From Azospirillum sp. TSH100 (GTDB taxonomy: Bacteria; Pseudomonadota; Alphaproteobacteria; Azospirillales; Azospirillaceae), in NCBI RefSeq assembly GCF_004923295.1, contig NZ_CP039634.1, positions 1,826,001-1,890,000 of the forward strand: 64,000 bases of DNA, in the 5' to 3' direction. Below, piece by piece: positions 8,873-17,131 of the stretch (within the stretch, counting starts at the first letter, position 1; every line of letters starts with the position of its first letter). Below the pieces are notes generated by a model that saw nothing but the letters and a program-made list of their open reading frames with translations, was not told the origin of the DNA and did no database searches. Position numbers and translations under genes: made by a program.

Positions 8873-10195
8873 TCAGACGCTGGACTTGTCGGTGGCCTTT
8901 TCCGCCGTGCCGCTCTTGTTGATCGGCATGGCGGCGCGGCCGGCGTCGGGCTGCACACCGGCAGGCGGCGCGGCCGCGGGAGCCGGTGCGGCGGCGGGTG
9001 TCGCTGCCGGAACGGTCCCCGGTACAGGCGCCGGAGCGGACACGGCGGCCGGCGCGTCGTCCAACCGGTCATAGATGTCCGGATGGAGACGGACCGCACC
9101 GTCGGCCTCCACCGTCGCAATCCAATAGACGAACTGCACCGGCATCGGGGTTTGCAGCTTGACCCATTGCGGCTGGGGCTTGTCCAGCATGCGGTCGATG
9201 CGTTCCGGCGTCACGCTGGTGCCTTGCAGCAGCAGTTCGGCCAGCCGGCGCGGTTCCTCCAGGCGGACACAGCCGGAGCTGATCGAACGCAGCTCGCGGG
9301 CGAACAGCCGCGGCTCGTTGGTTCCATGCAGGTAGATGTCGTATGGATTGGTCAGGTTGAACCGGAAGCGGCCAAGTGCGTTATGGTCGCCCGGCTGCTG
9401 CACGATGCGGACGCGGCCCGGCGTGACATCGTGCCAGTCGACCGTTTCCGGCGCCACCTCCTGCCCGTCGAGATAGACGATGGCGTTCTGGATGCCTGGT
9501 GTGCCCTTGGCCCGCAGCATCGGCAGCTTGTCTTCCTTCAGGACGGTGGGCGGCACCGTCCAGGTCGGGTTGACGATGATGTGGGTGATGCGGTCGGTCA
9601 GCAGCGGCGTCTCGCGTGACGGCCGGCCGACGATGGCGCGCATCGTCAGCTCCTCCTCCCCGCCGCGGACCAGCGTGGTGGTCTGATTGGTCAGGTTCAC
9701 CACCAGGACATTGTCGGGCGCCGTGTCGCGGAAGCTGCGCATGGCGGTGGCGCTCTGCCGCATCAGCGCCGCGGCTTCCGCCGGCGTGCGGTCGAGCGCG
9801 GCGCGGGTGCCGGCGCCGATCAGCCCGTCGGGCTTCATGCGCTGGGCGAGCTGGAAAGCCTTCACCGCGTGGTCGATGTCGGCGGTGAAGACCTCCGACA
9901 CCTTGTCGGCCGGCAGCAGGCCGAGTTCGACCAGCCGCTGGGCCAGCCGGCCGACACGCTCGCCGCTGCTGCCCAGCTTCATCAGTCCGCCGTCACCGAT
10001 CCGGGTGGAGGTCTGCACCGGCGCGCGGTCCAACTCCACCGCAGCGGCGTCCAGCCGGTCGGCCCACTGGGTCAGTGTGTCGCGGTAGGGCAGGGCGTCC
10101 GCCGGCCCGGCTCCCAGCAGCGCCAACGCCGATGCGGCGGCCAGCGCCAGCATGGCCAGCTTATGGGGCTTGCGGATGTCGGCGGATACGGTCAT
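8873..10195 (-). CDS. L,D-transpeptidase, YcbB/LdtD type
   Basis: A 440-residue exported enzyme. After a signal peptide (basic N-terminus, then LAMLALAAASALALLGAG) comes a peptidoglycan-binding domain at about 75-145 (LGSSGERVGRLAQRLVELG, then FQLAQRMKPDGLIG). The YkuD catalytic domain follows at about 180-350. It has the signature HGTNEP near residue 289 followed by SISSGCVRLE, whose Cys near residue 310 is the nucleophile. A flexible Ala/Pro tail of about 60 residues ends the protein. It would form 3-3 crosslinks between meso-diaminopimelate residues of peptidoglycan. The chosen start (10195) gives a proper signal peptide; a start 78 bases upstream is unlikely. The gene is divergent from a MepK-like peptidase gene, matching the ycbB-ycbK association in enterobacteria. 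Confidence 0.93.
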   Translation of the reverse strand: MTVSADIRKPHKLAMLALAAASALALLGAGPADALPYRDTLTQWADRLDAAAVELDRAPVQTSTRIGDGGLMKLGSSGERVGRLAQRLVELGLLPADKVSEVFTADIDHAVKAFQLAQRMKPDGLIGAGTRAALDRTPAEAAALMRQSATAMRSFRDTAPDNVLVVNLTNQTTTLVRGGEEELTMRAIVGRPSRETPLLTDRITHIIVNPTWTVPPTVLKEDKLPMLRAKGTPGIQNAIVYLDGQEVAPETVDWHDVTPGRVRIVQQPGDHNALGRFRFNLTNPYDIYLHGTNEPRLFARELRSISSGCVRLEEPRRLAELLLQGTSVTPERIDRMLDKPQPQWVKLQTPMPVQFVYWIATVEADGAVRLHPDIYDRLDDAPAAVSAPAPVPGTVPAATPAAAPAPAAAPPAGVQPDAGRAAMPINKSGTAEKATDKSSV

Positions 10196-10578
10196 GGCGG
10201 AACCCTCTGTCTCTCCTGGGCAGGCGGACCATCGGAACGGATGAACGGCTGCCCTTCCGATCAATTTATGCAACGCAATAATGGAAGGCGAGGCGCGCGG
10301 CGCGAAATCCCGTCGATCATTCTTCCGGTGTGATCTTCCTGCCGCCGTCCTATGACCAGCCTATGCAAGAAGGTCACACTGCAAAATTTTTTGATTGCCT
10401 CAGCCGATGACCTTCCTTATACGAATATGCGTCCGCAGACGATCCACACCAGACGGGACGCTTCGGATCAGCGTTGGTCATAAGGTTCATAATACCACCG
10501 CGGGCGCCGCGCGACCCGCCAAACGCCGAACGGCCACAGCGTAGAACGGCCAAAAACGTAAGACGACGAGGTTCGGGG
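10196..10578. other. Divergent promoter region of the transpeptidase and MepK-like genes
   Basis: A 383-base gap between two divergently transcribed envelope genes. It contains an AT-rich stretch around 10370-10430 (including AAAATTTTTT) suitable for promoters or a regulator site. No consensus operator, terminator or small gene was recognised. Confidence 0.4.
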
Positions 10579-11223
10579 ATGCATTTGGGGGATGAAGAGC
10601 GTGCCGCTCCGTCCATCGGGCGGCGCGGGTTCCTGGGTTTTGCCGCTGCGGCGGTGTCGGCGGCCCTTCCGGCCGCATCCGGGGTGATGACGGGGGTCGC
10701 CACCAGCGTGGTGACGGGAGTCGCGACGGCGCCGGTCCTTCTGGGGTCGGGTGCTGCGGAGGCCGCTCCCCTCGCCGGCAGCGTGCGGCGCATCAGTCTG
10801 CACAACATCAACACGCAGGAACGGTTCGACGGCGTCTACTGGGCTGACGGCAATTACAAGCCGGAGGCACTGCGCAAGCTGGACGTGCTTCTGCGCGATC
10901 ACCGCGCCAAGCAGGTCTGCCACTACGATCCGCGCCTGTTCGATCTGCTCGCCCGTGTGCACCAGAGCGTCGGCTCCGACGACCCGTTCGAGGTGATCTG
11001 CGGCTACCGTTCCCGCCGCACCAACGCGATGGCCCGGCGCCGGTCGCGCGGCGTCGCGAAGGAGAGCTATCACACCCGCGGCATGGCCATCGACATCCGC
11101 CTGCCCGACACGCAGTTGCGCGCCATCTCCGAGACGGCGAAATCGATGCAGTCCGGCGGCGTCGGCTATTACCCGCGCAGCGGTTTCGTCCATCTCGACG
11201 TCGGTCCGGTCCGCAGCTGGTAA
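10579..11223 (+). CDS. DUF882 / MepK-like murein endopeptidase, Tat-exported
   Basis: A 214-residue protein of the YcbK/MepK family (peptidase M15_2, DUF882), zinc enzymes that in E. coli cut peptidoglycan crosslinks including the 3-3 type. The N-terminus has a twin-arginine signal (IGRRGFLGFAAAAVSA), so it should be exported folded. The catalytic domain spans about 75-214. It contains FEVICGYRSRRTN, the metal-binding HTRGMAIDIR (His and Asp) and the last ligand in FVHLDVGPVR. The start at 10579 is chosen because it places the RR motif near the N-terminus and follows a GAGG. Its divergent neighbour is an L,D-transpeptidase that makes the bonds this enzyme would cut, suggesting coordinated 3-3 crosslink turnover (inference). 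Confidence 0.9.
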   Translation: MHLGDEERAAPSIGRRGFLGFAAAAVSAALPAASGVMTGVATSVVTGVATAPVLLGSGAAEAAPLAGSVRRISLHNINTQERFDGVYWADGNYKPEALRKLDVLLRDHRAKQVCHYDPRLFDLLARVHQSVGSDDPFEVICGYRSRRTNAMARRRSRGVAKESYHTRGMAIDIRLPDTQLRAISETAKSMQSGGVGYYPRSGFVHLDVGPVRSW

Positions 11224-11267
11224 GATTGCGGGCGGCCGCGCCGGTCGCAGAGACGCGAAGGATAAAG

Positions 11268-11301
11268 AAAAGGCTCCGCATTGTCAGACGCGGAGCCTTT
11301 T
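11268..11301. terminator. Bidirectional Rho-independent terminator
   Basis: A perfect 12-bp stem: AAAAGGCTCCGC (11268-11279) pairs with GCGGAGCCTTTT (11290-11301) around a 10-base loop. T-rich ends on both strands suit it to ending both the MepK-like gene (plus) and the convergent XRE regulator gene (minus). Confidence 0.85.
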
Positions 11302-11318
11302 CCATGTGCCCGTGCAGA

Positions 11319-12065
11319 TCAGTTTCGTGGGGACGGCTTCGACGCGCGCAGGATGTCGGTCGGATCCCACACCGCCCCGTGACGGCGGCGCGCCTTGTTC
11401 TGACTGGTGGCGTCCGCGGTCTTCAAGGCCTTGACCCGCGTCCCGTCGCCTCGCGCCGCCCGGCCGGACTTGCGGACGCTTTCCCCATCCAGACCAGTCG
11501 CGACGATTTCGCTGTCGGCAAGGCTGCTTCCGCTGCCGGGGGACGACTGCTGGCTTCCGGATGGCATGCCCGATGACGGGGATGCATCCGGTTCACCGTC
11601 CTCACCCTCACCCGGGTCTTCGGGCGGCTCCTTGATCTCGGGAGAGAGGGCGGAGAGCAGGGACAGCATCTCGTCCGATACGTGGGACGGCGCAGCGCGC
11701 CACAGACGCAGCAAACGCGCCTCCCGCCGGCTGATCTGACTGTCGGTGTCGCCCGGTTCCTCAAAGCCGCCACGCAGGCGGCGGGTGCTGTCGGGATCGT
11801 TGTAGGTGTCGAAGAAGAAACTGACGGGAACGTCCAGAACCTGGCTCAGGCGATACAAGGTGCCTGCTGAAATTCGGTTGGAGCCGCGTTCATATTTCTG
11901 GACCTGCTGAAAGGTAAGGCCGATCGCTTCGCCCAGTTTTTCCTGGCTCATGCCCAGAAGGGTCCGGCGCATCCGCACGCGCTGCCCGACATGGGCGTCT
12001 ACAGACCAGGATTCCGGCGATCCGCGTCGTCCTCTTTTGCGCGCCGTCGGCTCACTCATGTCCAT
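11319..12065 (-). CDS. XRE-family transcriptional regulator
   Basis: A 248-residue protein with a Cro/C1-type helix-turn-helix at about 25-85 (VGQRVRMRRTLLGMSQEKLG, TFQQVQKYERGSNRIS, LSQVLDVPVSFFF). This is the arrangement common in alphaproteobacterial regulators of the PraR/PhrR type. The C-terminal half (about 120-248) is acidic, Ser/Pro/Gly-rich and ends in a basic stretch. It has no recognised ligand domain and is probably disordered. The start at 12065 is preceded by GGAGA at five bases; the ATG at 12059 is an alternative. A long AT-rich region lies upstream. Target genes cannot be told from the sequence. Confidence 0.88.
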   Translation of the reverse strand: MDMSEPTARKRGRRGSPESWSVDAHVGQRVRMRRTLLGMSQEKLGEAIGLTFQQVQKYERGSNRISAGTLYRLSQVLDVPVSFFFDTYNDPDSTRRLRGGFEEPGDTDSQISRREARLLRLWRAAPSHVSDEMLSLLSALSPEIKEPPEDPGEGEDGEPDASPSSGMPSGSQQSSPGSGSSLADSEIVATGLDGESVRKSGRAARGDGTRVKALKTADATSQNKARRRHGAVWDPTDILRASKPSPRN

Positions 12066-12644
12066 TGGTCTCCGATGCCCAGTCGTTCGCGGCCTCTCTT
12101 TGCGAGAATGAAAGGATTGTTTGCACATTCTTTGGTGGGTTTCAAGAGAAAACTTCTGAATATTGATGTGCTGCCGTCATATTCCGATAGGCATTGGTGG
12201 TGTGCCAGCATTCGTGGGAGTTGTCCTGTTACAGCTTTGTATTAAATGATCGTCATCGAGAGCGGATTGCGACAAGGCTCTGCCTTATCCCTGCCGTCAT
12301 CGTTTTGCGGAAATCTCCGAGTCTTGCGACTCACCCATTGGTTGGAACGACAGCTTTTTGTTTACAGGAATTTTGTGTTCGAGAGGGGATGGGTTTTATA
12401 CCTCCACAAATGGTGGCTAAGAAGCCCCTGGTTGTAATTAATATTCGACTGGGCATCGTTAAACTTTCTGCTCTTGAGGCCGATACACATGGTCACGCGG
12501 CGCCCATCCCCGCGCGGACGTGGGCAATCGTTGGGCATACGGCCGTTAATATATAATTAACCTTGATGGGGCGGCCGGCGGAGCCCCGAAGAGGCGGAAT
12601 CCGGCGGTGAAGGGCTGCGGTGCGTGACCATCCATATCGGCCTT
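12066..12644. other. AT-rich intergenic region
   Basis: About 580 bases without a convincing gene. From roughly 12110 to 12565 the sequence is far richer in A and T than the rest of the window. It has a perfect inverted repeat GTTAAT-N5-ATTAAC at 12545-12561. Frames of up to 120 codons cross it but have no ribosome binding site and use codons avoided by neighbouring genes. It must contain the promoter of the XRE regulator; the rest may be a large regulatory region, an RNA gene or an acquired fragment. Confidence 0.55.
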
Positions 12645-13394
12645 TCAGACGCTCCTCGTTCGGGCGTCGCCGGACGGGTGTGGGGGCGCCACGGCCCATG
12701 GACCGCCGGTGGCTGCAAAGGCCTCCACATGGTCGCGCAGCTTCTGGACCTGGGACGGCGTAACGCTGCGGCCGAAGCGGGACTTCAGCAGGGCGGCCAA
12801 CGCGCCGCGGGTCGGCCGGCCGCCGCCGGCCGACAGGGTGCGATAAGCGACGAAGGCCTCGGCATAAAGCCGGACGCGGTCAGGTCGCCTGCGCAGCTGC
12901 GCTGCCTGCGCGGAAGAAGCGTGGTCCAGATGATCGCTCAACCGGGCCGCCGCCTGCGCTTGGGTCAGGTCGGGCAGCGGGACGGCAGGTGTTTCCGGCG
13001 CTTCGGGTCTGCCGATGGAGTCGCGCAGGCGTCGCCGGCGCTGGCGTTCGCGGTCTCCGGCGCGCAGCCGCTCGGCATAGGCTGGATCTGCCGCCCGCCG
13101 TTCGGTCCGGCTGCGGTTGGAACGGACGGCACGCTCCGCCTCCTGCGCCCGCAGCAGCGGGTCGCGCAGCAGAAAGGTCAACTCCTCCGCGGTCAGCCGA
13201 TGCGTCTGATCGGTGTCCGCAGGCGGGGCGCTTTCGTCTTCGCCGTCGGCGTCGTTCATCGCGGAGGAACGCGCCGCCGCCGTTCCTGTTCCCGCCGTCC
13301 GCCGTCGAGACCCTTGGCGGGAGTCCCCGCCTCGAAATCCTTGCTTGAAATCCCTGCCATCAAATCTCCGCTTGGATGATGAGGGAGATTTCAT
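12645..13394 (-). CDS. Arg-rich protein of unknown function
   Basis: A 249-residue basic protein. The first 70 residues are low-complexity and probably disordered. Residues about 75-140 form an Arg/Glu-rich helix with coiled-coil character (LLRAQEAERAVRSNR, then RLRAGDRERQRRRRLRD). A more ordered C-terminal block (about 160-235) ends in RPTRGALAALLKSRFG followed by VTPSQVQKLRDHVEAF, which could be a helix-turn-helix, so nucleic-acid binding is possible but unproven. No family is recognised. It is transcribed divergently from the dynamin-like GTPase gene with 76 bases between starts. The ATG at 13259 is an alternative start that would drop most of the disordered region. Confidence 0.6.
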   Translation of the reverse strand: MKSPSSSKRRFDGRDFKQGFRGGDSRQGSRRRTAGTGTAAARSSAMNDADGEDESAPPADTDQTHRLTAEELTFLLRDPLLRAQEAERAVRSNRSRTERRAADPAYAERLRAGDRERQRRRRLRDSIGRPEAPETPAVPLPDLTQAQAAARLSDHLDHASSAQAAQLRRRPDRVRLYAEAFVAYRTLSAGGGRPTRGALAALLKSRFGRSVTPSQVQKLRDHVEAFAATGGPWAVAPPHPSGDARTRSV

Positions 13395-13470
13395 GTCCGG
13401 TGGCGGTCCCGCCCGTGCTAGAGAGGGGCCGTCATTTTCGGCCCCGTGCAACAGTGGAATTCACCCGCCC

Positions 13471-14943
13471 ATGACCCCCCGGCAAGCCCTTCAGCAGCGC
13501 CTTGCGGCTTTGGATGCCCATCTGCGGGCGGAAAACCCCAATCTGCTGCCGGTCCTCCCGACCTTCCGCGCCTTCGATCGCATCCTGGCCGGGCTGGGGC
13601 TGATCGACCGTCATGAATCCTTGACCACCCGGATTCCCTGGTGGCCGATGGTCGCGGTGCTCGGCACCTTCTCGGCCGGCAAGTCGACCTTCCTCAACGG
13701 ATATCTCGGCGAGGCGCTGCAGAACACCGGCAATCAGGCGGTCGACGACAAGTTCACCGTCATCTGCCACGGGCCGGAAACCCGCAAGGAGGCGCTGCCC
13801 GGCACCGCGCTGAACGCCGACCCGCGCTTTCCCTTCTATCGCATCGCCGACGAGATCGAGAAGGTGGCGGCCGGCGAGGGCAAGCGGATCGACAATTACC
13901 TGCAACTGAAGACGTTGGCCGGTCCGCGGACCAAGGGCAAGATTTTCATCGATTCGCCGGGTTTCGACGCCGACGATCAGCGCCGCTCCGTCCTGCGGCT
14001 GGTCGACCATATCGTCGAGCTGTCGGACCTCGTGCTGGTCTTCTTCGACGCCCGCCATCCGGAACCGGGCGCCATGCAGGACACGCTGCGTCATCTGGTC
14101 GCCAAGACGGTCAACCGGGCCGACGCCCGCAAGGTCTGCTACATCCTCAATCAGGTCGACACCACCGCCAAGGAGGACAATCTGGAGGCGGTGTTCGGTG
14201 CCTGGCAGCGCGCCATCGCCCAGGCCGGGCTGGTGTCGGGCCGCTTCTATGCCATCTACGACCAGCGCTCGGCCGTCGACATCGAGGATGACGGCCGCCG
14301 CGCCCGCTACGAAGCGCGGCGCGACCATGATCTGGCCGAGATTCAGACCCGCATCAACGAGGTGGAGGTCGCCCGCGCCTACCGCATCATCGGCTCCATC
14401 GACAGCCTGACCAAGGAGCTGGAGGGGGAGGTGCTGCCCAAGCTGCGCGAGGCGATGGCGACGTGGCGCCACCGCGTGCTGACGGGCGACGCGGTGTGGG
14501 GCGTGCTGCTGCTGTCCTTGCTGGCGGCTGTGGTGCAGACGGCCGGCGGTGGCTTCGGCGCCTTCCTGGGCTGGCTGTCCGAGACCGGCGACAGCGGTCT
14601 GCCGCTGCACCTGATCGGCACCGTGCTGTTGCTGGGTGGGCTGTTCCTCGCCGGGCACTTCAAGATCCGCCAGTTCTTCGCCCGCCGCATTGCCGCAGCC
14701 TTGAGCGACCGCTTCGGCGACGTCGATTTGAACCTGCGGCAGGCCTTCGTTAAGAACACGCGCTTCTTCCGCTCGATCTTCGCCAAGCAGCCTGCGGGCT
14801 GGGGCGGGCGGGCGCGCAAGGCGATCTTCGCCATCCGCGAGGCGACGGCGGTGCATGTTCAGCGCGTCAACGACCTCTACACCGACCCCGCCGGCCGCCG
14901 CGCCAGGGAGGCGGCGACCGGCCCTGCCGCCGCGGCGGAATGA
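13471..14943 (+). CDS. Dynamin-like GTPase with membrane segments
   Basis: A 490-residue protein with an N-terminal GTPase domain of the dynamin/GBP-like class. The P-loop GTFSAGKST is at 65-73, a switch threonine lies in the DDKFTVICHG region, the G3 motif is in IDSPGFDAD near 165, and the G4-like motif NQVD is near 230. After about residue 300 a helical region leads to two membrane segments: WGVLLLSLLAAVVQTAGGG near 345 and LHLIGTVLLLGGLFLAGHF near 380. A helical C-terminal part completes it. This suggests a membrane-remodelling or membrane-linked GTPase at the inner membrane. The start at 13471 is inferred from coding character; the upstream frame overlaps the divergent gene. Biological role is unknown. 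Confidence 0.8.
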   Translation: MTPRQALQQRLAALDAHLRAENPNLLPVLPTFRAFDRILAGLGLIDRHESLTTRIPWWPMVAVLGTFSAGKSTFLNGYLGEALQNTGNQAVDDKFTVICHGPETRKEALPGTALNADPRFPFYRIADEIEKVAAGEGKRIDNYLQLKTLAGPRTKGKIFIDSPGFDADDQRRSVLRLVDHIVELSDLVLVFFDARHPEPGAMQDTLRHLVAKTVNRADARKVCYILNQVDTTAKEDNLEAVFGAWQRAIAQAGLVSGRFYAIYDQRSAVDIEDDGRRARYEARRDHDLAEIQTRINEVEVARAYRIIGSIDSLTKELEGEVLPKLREAMATWRHRVLTGDAVWGVLLLSLLAAVVQTAGGGFGAFLGWLSETGDSGLPLHLIGTVLLLGGLFLAGHFKIRQFFARRIAAALSDRFGDVDLNLRQAFVKNTRFFRSIFAKQPAGWGGRARKAIFAIREATAVHVQRVNDLYTDPAGRRAREAATGPAAAAE

Positions 14944-15093
14944 CCGCAGGGTGCAAAAGATGCCGGGCACTCTTTACATGGTGGCATACTGGCCGTTAGA
15001 TCCCGGTCTACGGCGCGCGGCAGCGGCGCTGGAACCACCAGTGAACGGCCAGTGGACGTGCGGCAATCAGCGCTTGGGCAATCGGCGCCCGGC

Positions 15094-15990
15094 ATGTCAA
15101 TCGGGGTAGGGGCGACCGCGCAGGGCGTGGCTCTCGCCGCATTGCTTGTGTGCGTGGCTCCGGCCCAGTTGCGGGCACTGGACAGCGTTGCGGGAACCGC
15201 CGGGCCGGTCTCCGGCCTGGCTCCGGCCCCGGCGCCCTATACCGGGCTGGATCTGGTGACCGGCAGCGATTACGCCCCCTATACCGGTGACGATCTGCCG
15301 GCGGGCGGACTGGTGACCGAACTGGTCCGCCGGGCCTTCGCAGTCGGCGGACGTCGCTACGACGTGCGCTTCATGCCATGGAAGCGCGGCTATGACGGCG
15401 TGGTCGCCGGGCGCTTCCTCGCCACCTTTCCCTATATCCGCACGCCCGAGCGAGAGCGGGAGGTGCTGTTCTCCGACCCGGTGCTGGAGGTGCGGCAACT
15501 CGTCTATCTGTCGAACGGGTCGGGAATGGATTTTCATGGCCGCAAGGGGGGCCTTGATACCGACCGCGATGGGGCGGCGGAGAGGGGCGACTCCGATCCG
15601 CTGGAGGATTTCCGCGGCCGGACGGTCTGTCAGCCGGTCGGCCATGCCCTGCCGGTGGAGTTGGAGGCGATGGTCGCCCAGGGGCGCCTGACCCGGCAGA
15701 CCCCATCCGACCTGGGCGCCTGTGTGCGCATGGTGGCGACCGGCCGGGCCGATGCGCTGGTGACTGACGAATTCAGCGGCGCGGCCGCCATCGCGAAGTC
15801 GGGGCTGGCCGACGACATCCGGGTGTCCGAGCGGCCTTTCGCCATGGTGACGCTGCATCTGGTGGTCGGGCGCGCCACGCCGGGGGCCGAAGCGACGGTC
15901 GCCGCCTTCAACGACGGGCTTAGGAGCTTGAAGCGGCAGGGCGTTTACAGCCAGCTGCTGATCAGCCACACGGTTCAGCCCCCCCCATGA
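15094..15990 (+). CDS. Periplasmic solute-binding protein, amino-acid ABC type (SBP family 3-like)
   Basis: A 298-residue exported protein resembling family 3 extracellular solute-binding proteins. A hydrophobic N-terminal stretch (VALAALLVCVAPAQLRA) serves as signal peptide. LDLVTGSDYAPYTGDDLPAGG is the usual first strand and ligand-loop region, and the mid part has ATFPYIRTPEREREVLFSDP, the typical hinge neighbourhood. No ABC permease or ATPase gene is adjacent, so it is an orphan that may be a sensor partner or a quinoprotein-associated binding protein. The start is uncertain: GTG at 15052 would add 14 residues including the only N-terminal Arg, and neither start has a good ribosome binding site. 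Confidence 0.75.
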   Translation: MSIGVGATAQGVALAALLVCVAPAQLRALDSVAGTAGPVSGLAPAPAPYTGLDLVTGSDYAPYTGDDLPAGGLVTELVRRAFAVGGRRYDVRFMPWKRGYDGVVAGRFLATFPYIRTPEREREVLFSDPVLEVRQLVYLSNGSGMDFHGRKGGLDTDRDGAAERGDSDPLEDFRGRTVCQPVGHALPVELEAMVAQGRLTRQTPSDLGACVRMVATGRADALVTDEFSGAAAIAKSGLADDIRVSERPFAMVTLHLVVGRATPGAEATVAAFNDGLRSLKRQGVYSQLLISHTVQPPP

Positions 15991-16187
15991 TGCCACGCTG
16001 ATTCCGTCCTGCCCACCCTGATCCGTCGCGGCAATTTCCCTGGATTTCGCGCGGTCTTTCGGCCGGTCCGGGTCGATTTTCCAGCTTGCGACGCGCTTTT
16101 CGACGCAGAAGGCCCCCGTCGCCATGGACAGGACGGTGCTTCGTGCTATAAACGCGCGGTTTCGATCATGGAAAAGGGGCGCGGGCT

Positions 16188-16637
16188 GTGGCCATCGACG
16201 CGTCGATTCTGGTCCTCAATGGGCCGAACCTCAACATGCTGGGTGTGCGGGAGCCGCAAATCTACGGGTCGATGACCCTGGACGATCTGGAGGCCGCCTG
16301 CCACGAGCGCGCCGACCAGCTGGGTCTGACCGTGGATTTCCGGCAATCGAACCACGAAGGCGAACTGGTTTCGTGGATTCAGCAGGCCCGTACGGAGAAT
16401 GACGGCATCGTCATCAACGCCGGCGCCTACACCCACACCTCGGTCGCGATCATGGACAGCCTGATCCTGTCGGAGCTGCCGGTGATCGAGGTCCATCTGT
16501 CGAACATCTTCAAGCGCGAGCCGGTCCGCCATCACTCCTACATCTCGCCGGTGGCGAGGGGGATGATCTGCGGGTTCGGGCCGCACGGGTATCTTCTGGC
16601 GCTGGACGCCATCGCGAACATCATCGACCGCGATTAA
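16188..16637 (+). CDS. aroQ: 3-dehydroquinate dehydratase, type II
   Basis: A 149-residue cytoplasmic shikimate-pathway enzyme converting 3-dehydroquinate to 3-dehydroshikimate. Type II features are clear: LVLNGPNLNMLGVREPQIYG with the catalytic Tyr and upstream Arg, RQSNHEGELVSWI, INAGAYTHTSVAI with the catalytic Asn region, and VIEVHLSNIFKREPVRHHSY with the catalytic His. Length is normal for the dodecameric family. It uses a GTG start with AAGGGG upstream. accB follows after 22 bases, and the order aroQ-accB-accC is conserved in alphaproteobacteria, implying one transcript. Confidence 0.97.
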   Translation: MAIDASILVLNGPNLNMLGVREPQIYGSMTLDDLEAACHERADQLGLTVDFRQSNHEGELVSWIQQARTENDGIVINAGAYTHTSVAIMDSLILSELPVIEVHLSNIFKREPVRHHSYISPVARGMICGFGPHGYLLALDAIANIIDRD

Positions 16638-16659
16638 GGAAACGGGAACGACTGACATC

Positions 16660-17112
16660 ATGGCGAGCTTCGACATCGACGGCGATCTGGTCCGCAAGCT
16701 GGCGGACCTCCTGCGTGAGACGGGCTTGAGCGAGATCGAGTTCGCCGAGGGCGAAAAGCGCATCCGCGTCACCCGCCCGACCGCCGCCCAGACGGTCGCC
16801 GTCCAGGCCGCCCCGGTCCTGGCGGCCGCCCCGGCCGCCGCCGCGGCGGCGCCGGCCGCCGCAAAGCCGGCCAGCCACCCTGGTGCGGTGACCTCGCCGA
16901 TGGTCGGCACCGCCTATCTGGCGGCCGAGCCGGGCGGCACGCCCTTCGTCCGTCCGGGCGACGTGGTGAAGGCCGGCCAGACCATCATGATCATCGAAGC
17001 GATGAAGGTCATGAACCCGATCAAGGCGCCGCGCGGCGGCACGGTCGCCGAGGTGCTGGTGTCCGACGCCCAGCCGGTCGAATTCGGCGAAGTTCTCCTC
17101 ATCATCGAGTAA
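16660..17112 (+). CDS. accB: Biotin carboxyl carrier protein of acetyl-CoA carboxylase
   Basis: A 150-residue BCCP. Residues 1-45 form the N-terminal helical domain. A roughly 25-residue Ala/Pro-rich swinging linker follows, then the biotinyl domain at about 70-150 with VTSPMVGTAYLA and the biotin-attachment motif EAMKVMNP, whose Lys116 is the expected biotinylation site. It carries the carboxyl group between AccC and the AccAD transferase in fatty-acid synthesis. accC starts 13-19 bases downstream. Confidence 0.97.
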   Translation: MASFDIDGDLVRKLADLLRETGLSEIEFAEGEKRIRVTRPTAAQTVAVQAAPVLAAAPAAAAAAPAAAKPASHPGAVTSPMVGTAYLAAEPGGTPFVRPGDVVKAGQTIMIIEAMKVMNPIKAPRGGTVAEVLVSDAQPVEFGEVLLIIE

Positions 17113-17131
17113 GCGGGGCATTCCCTTGGCG

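Noticed and set aside
12246..12437. Short plus-strand frame in the AT-rich region
   Set aside because: No ribosome binding site and a Trp/Leu-rich composition without pattern; looks like chance in AT-rich DNA.
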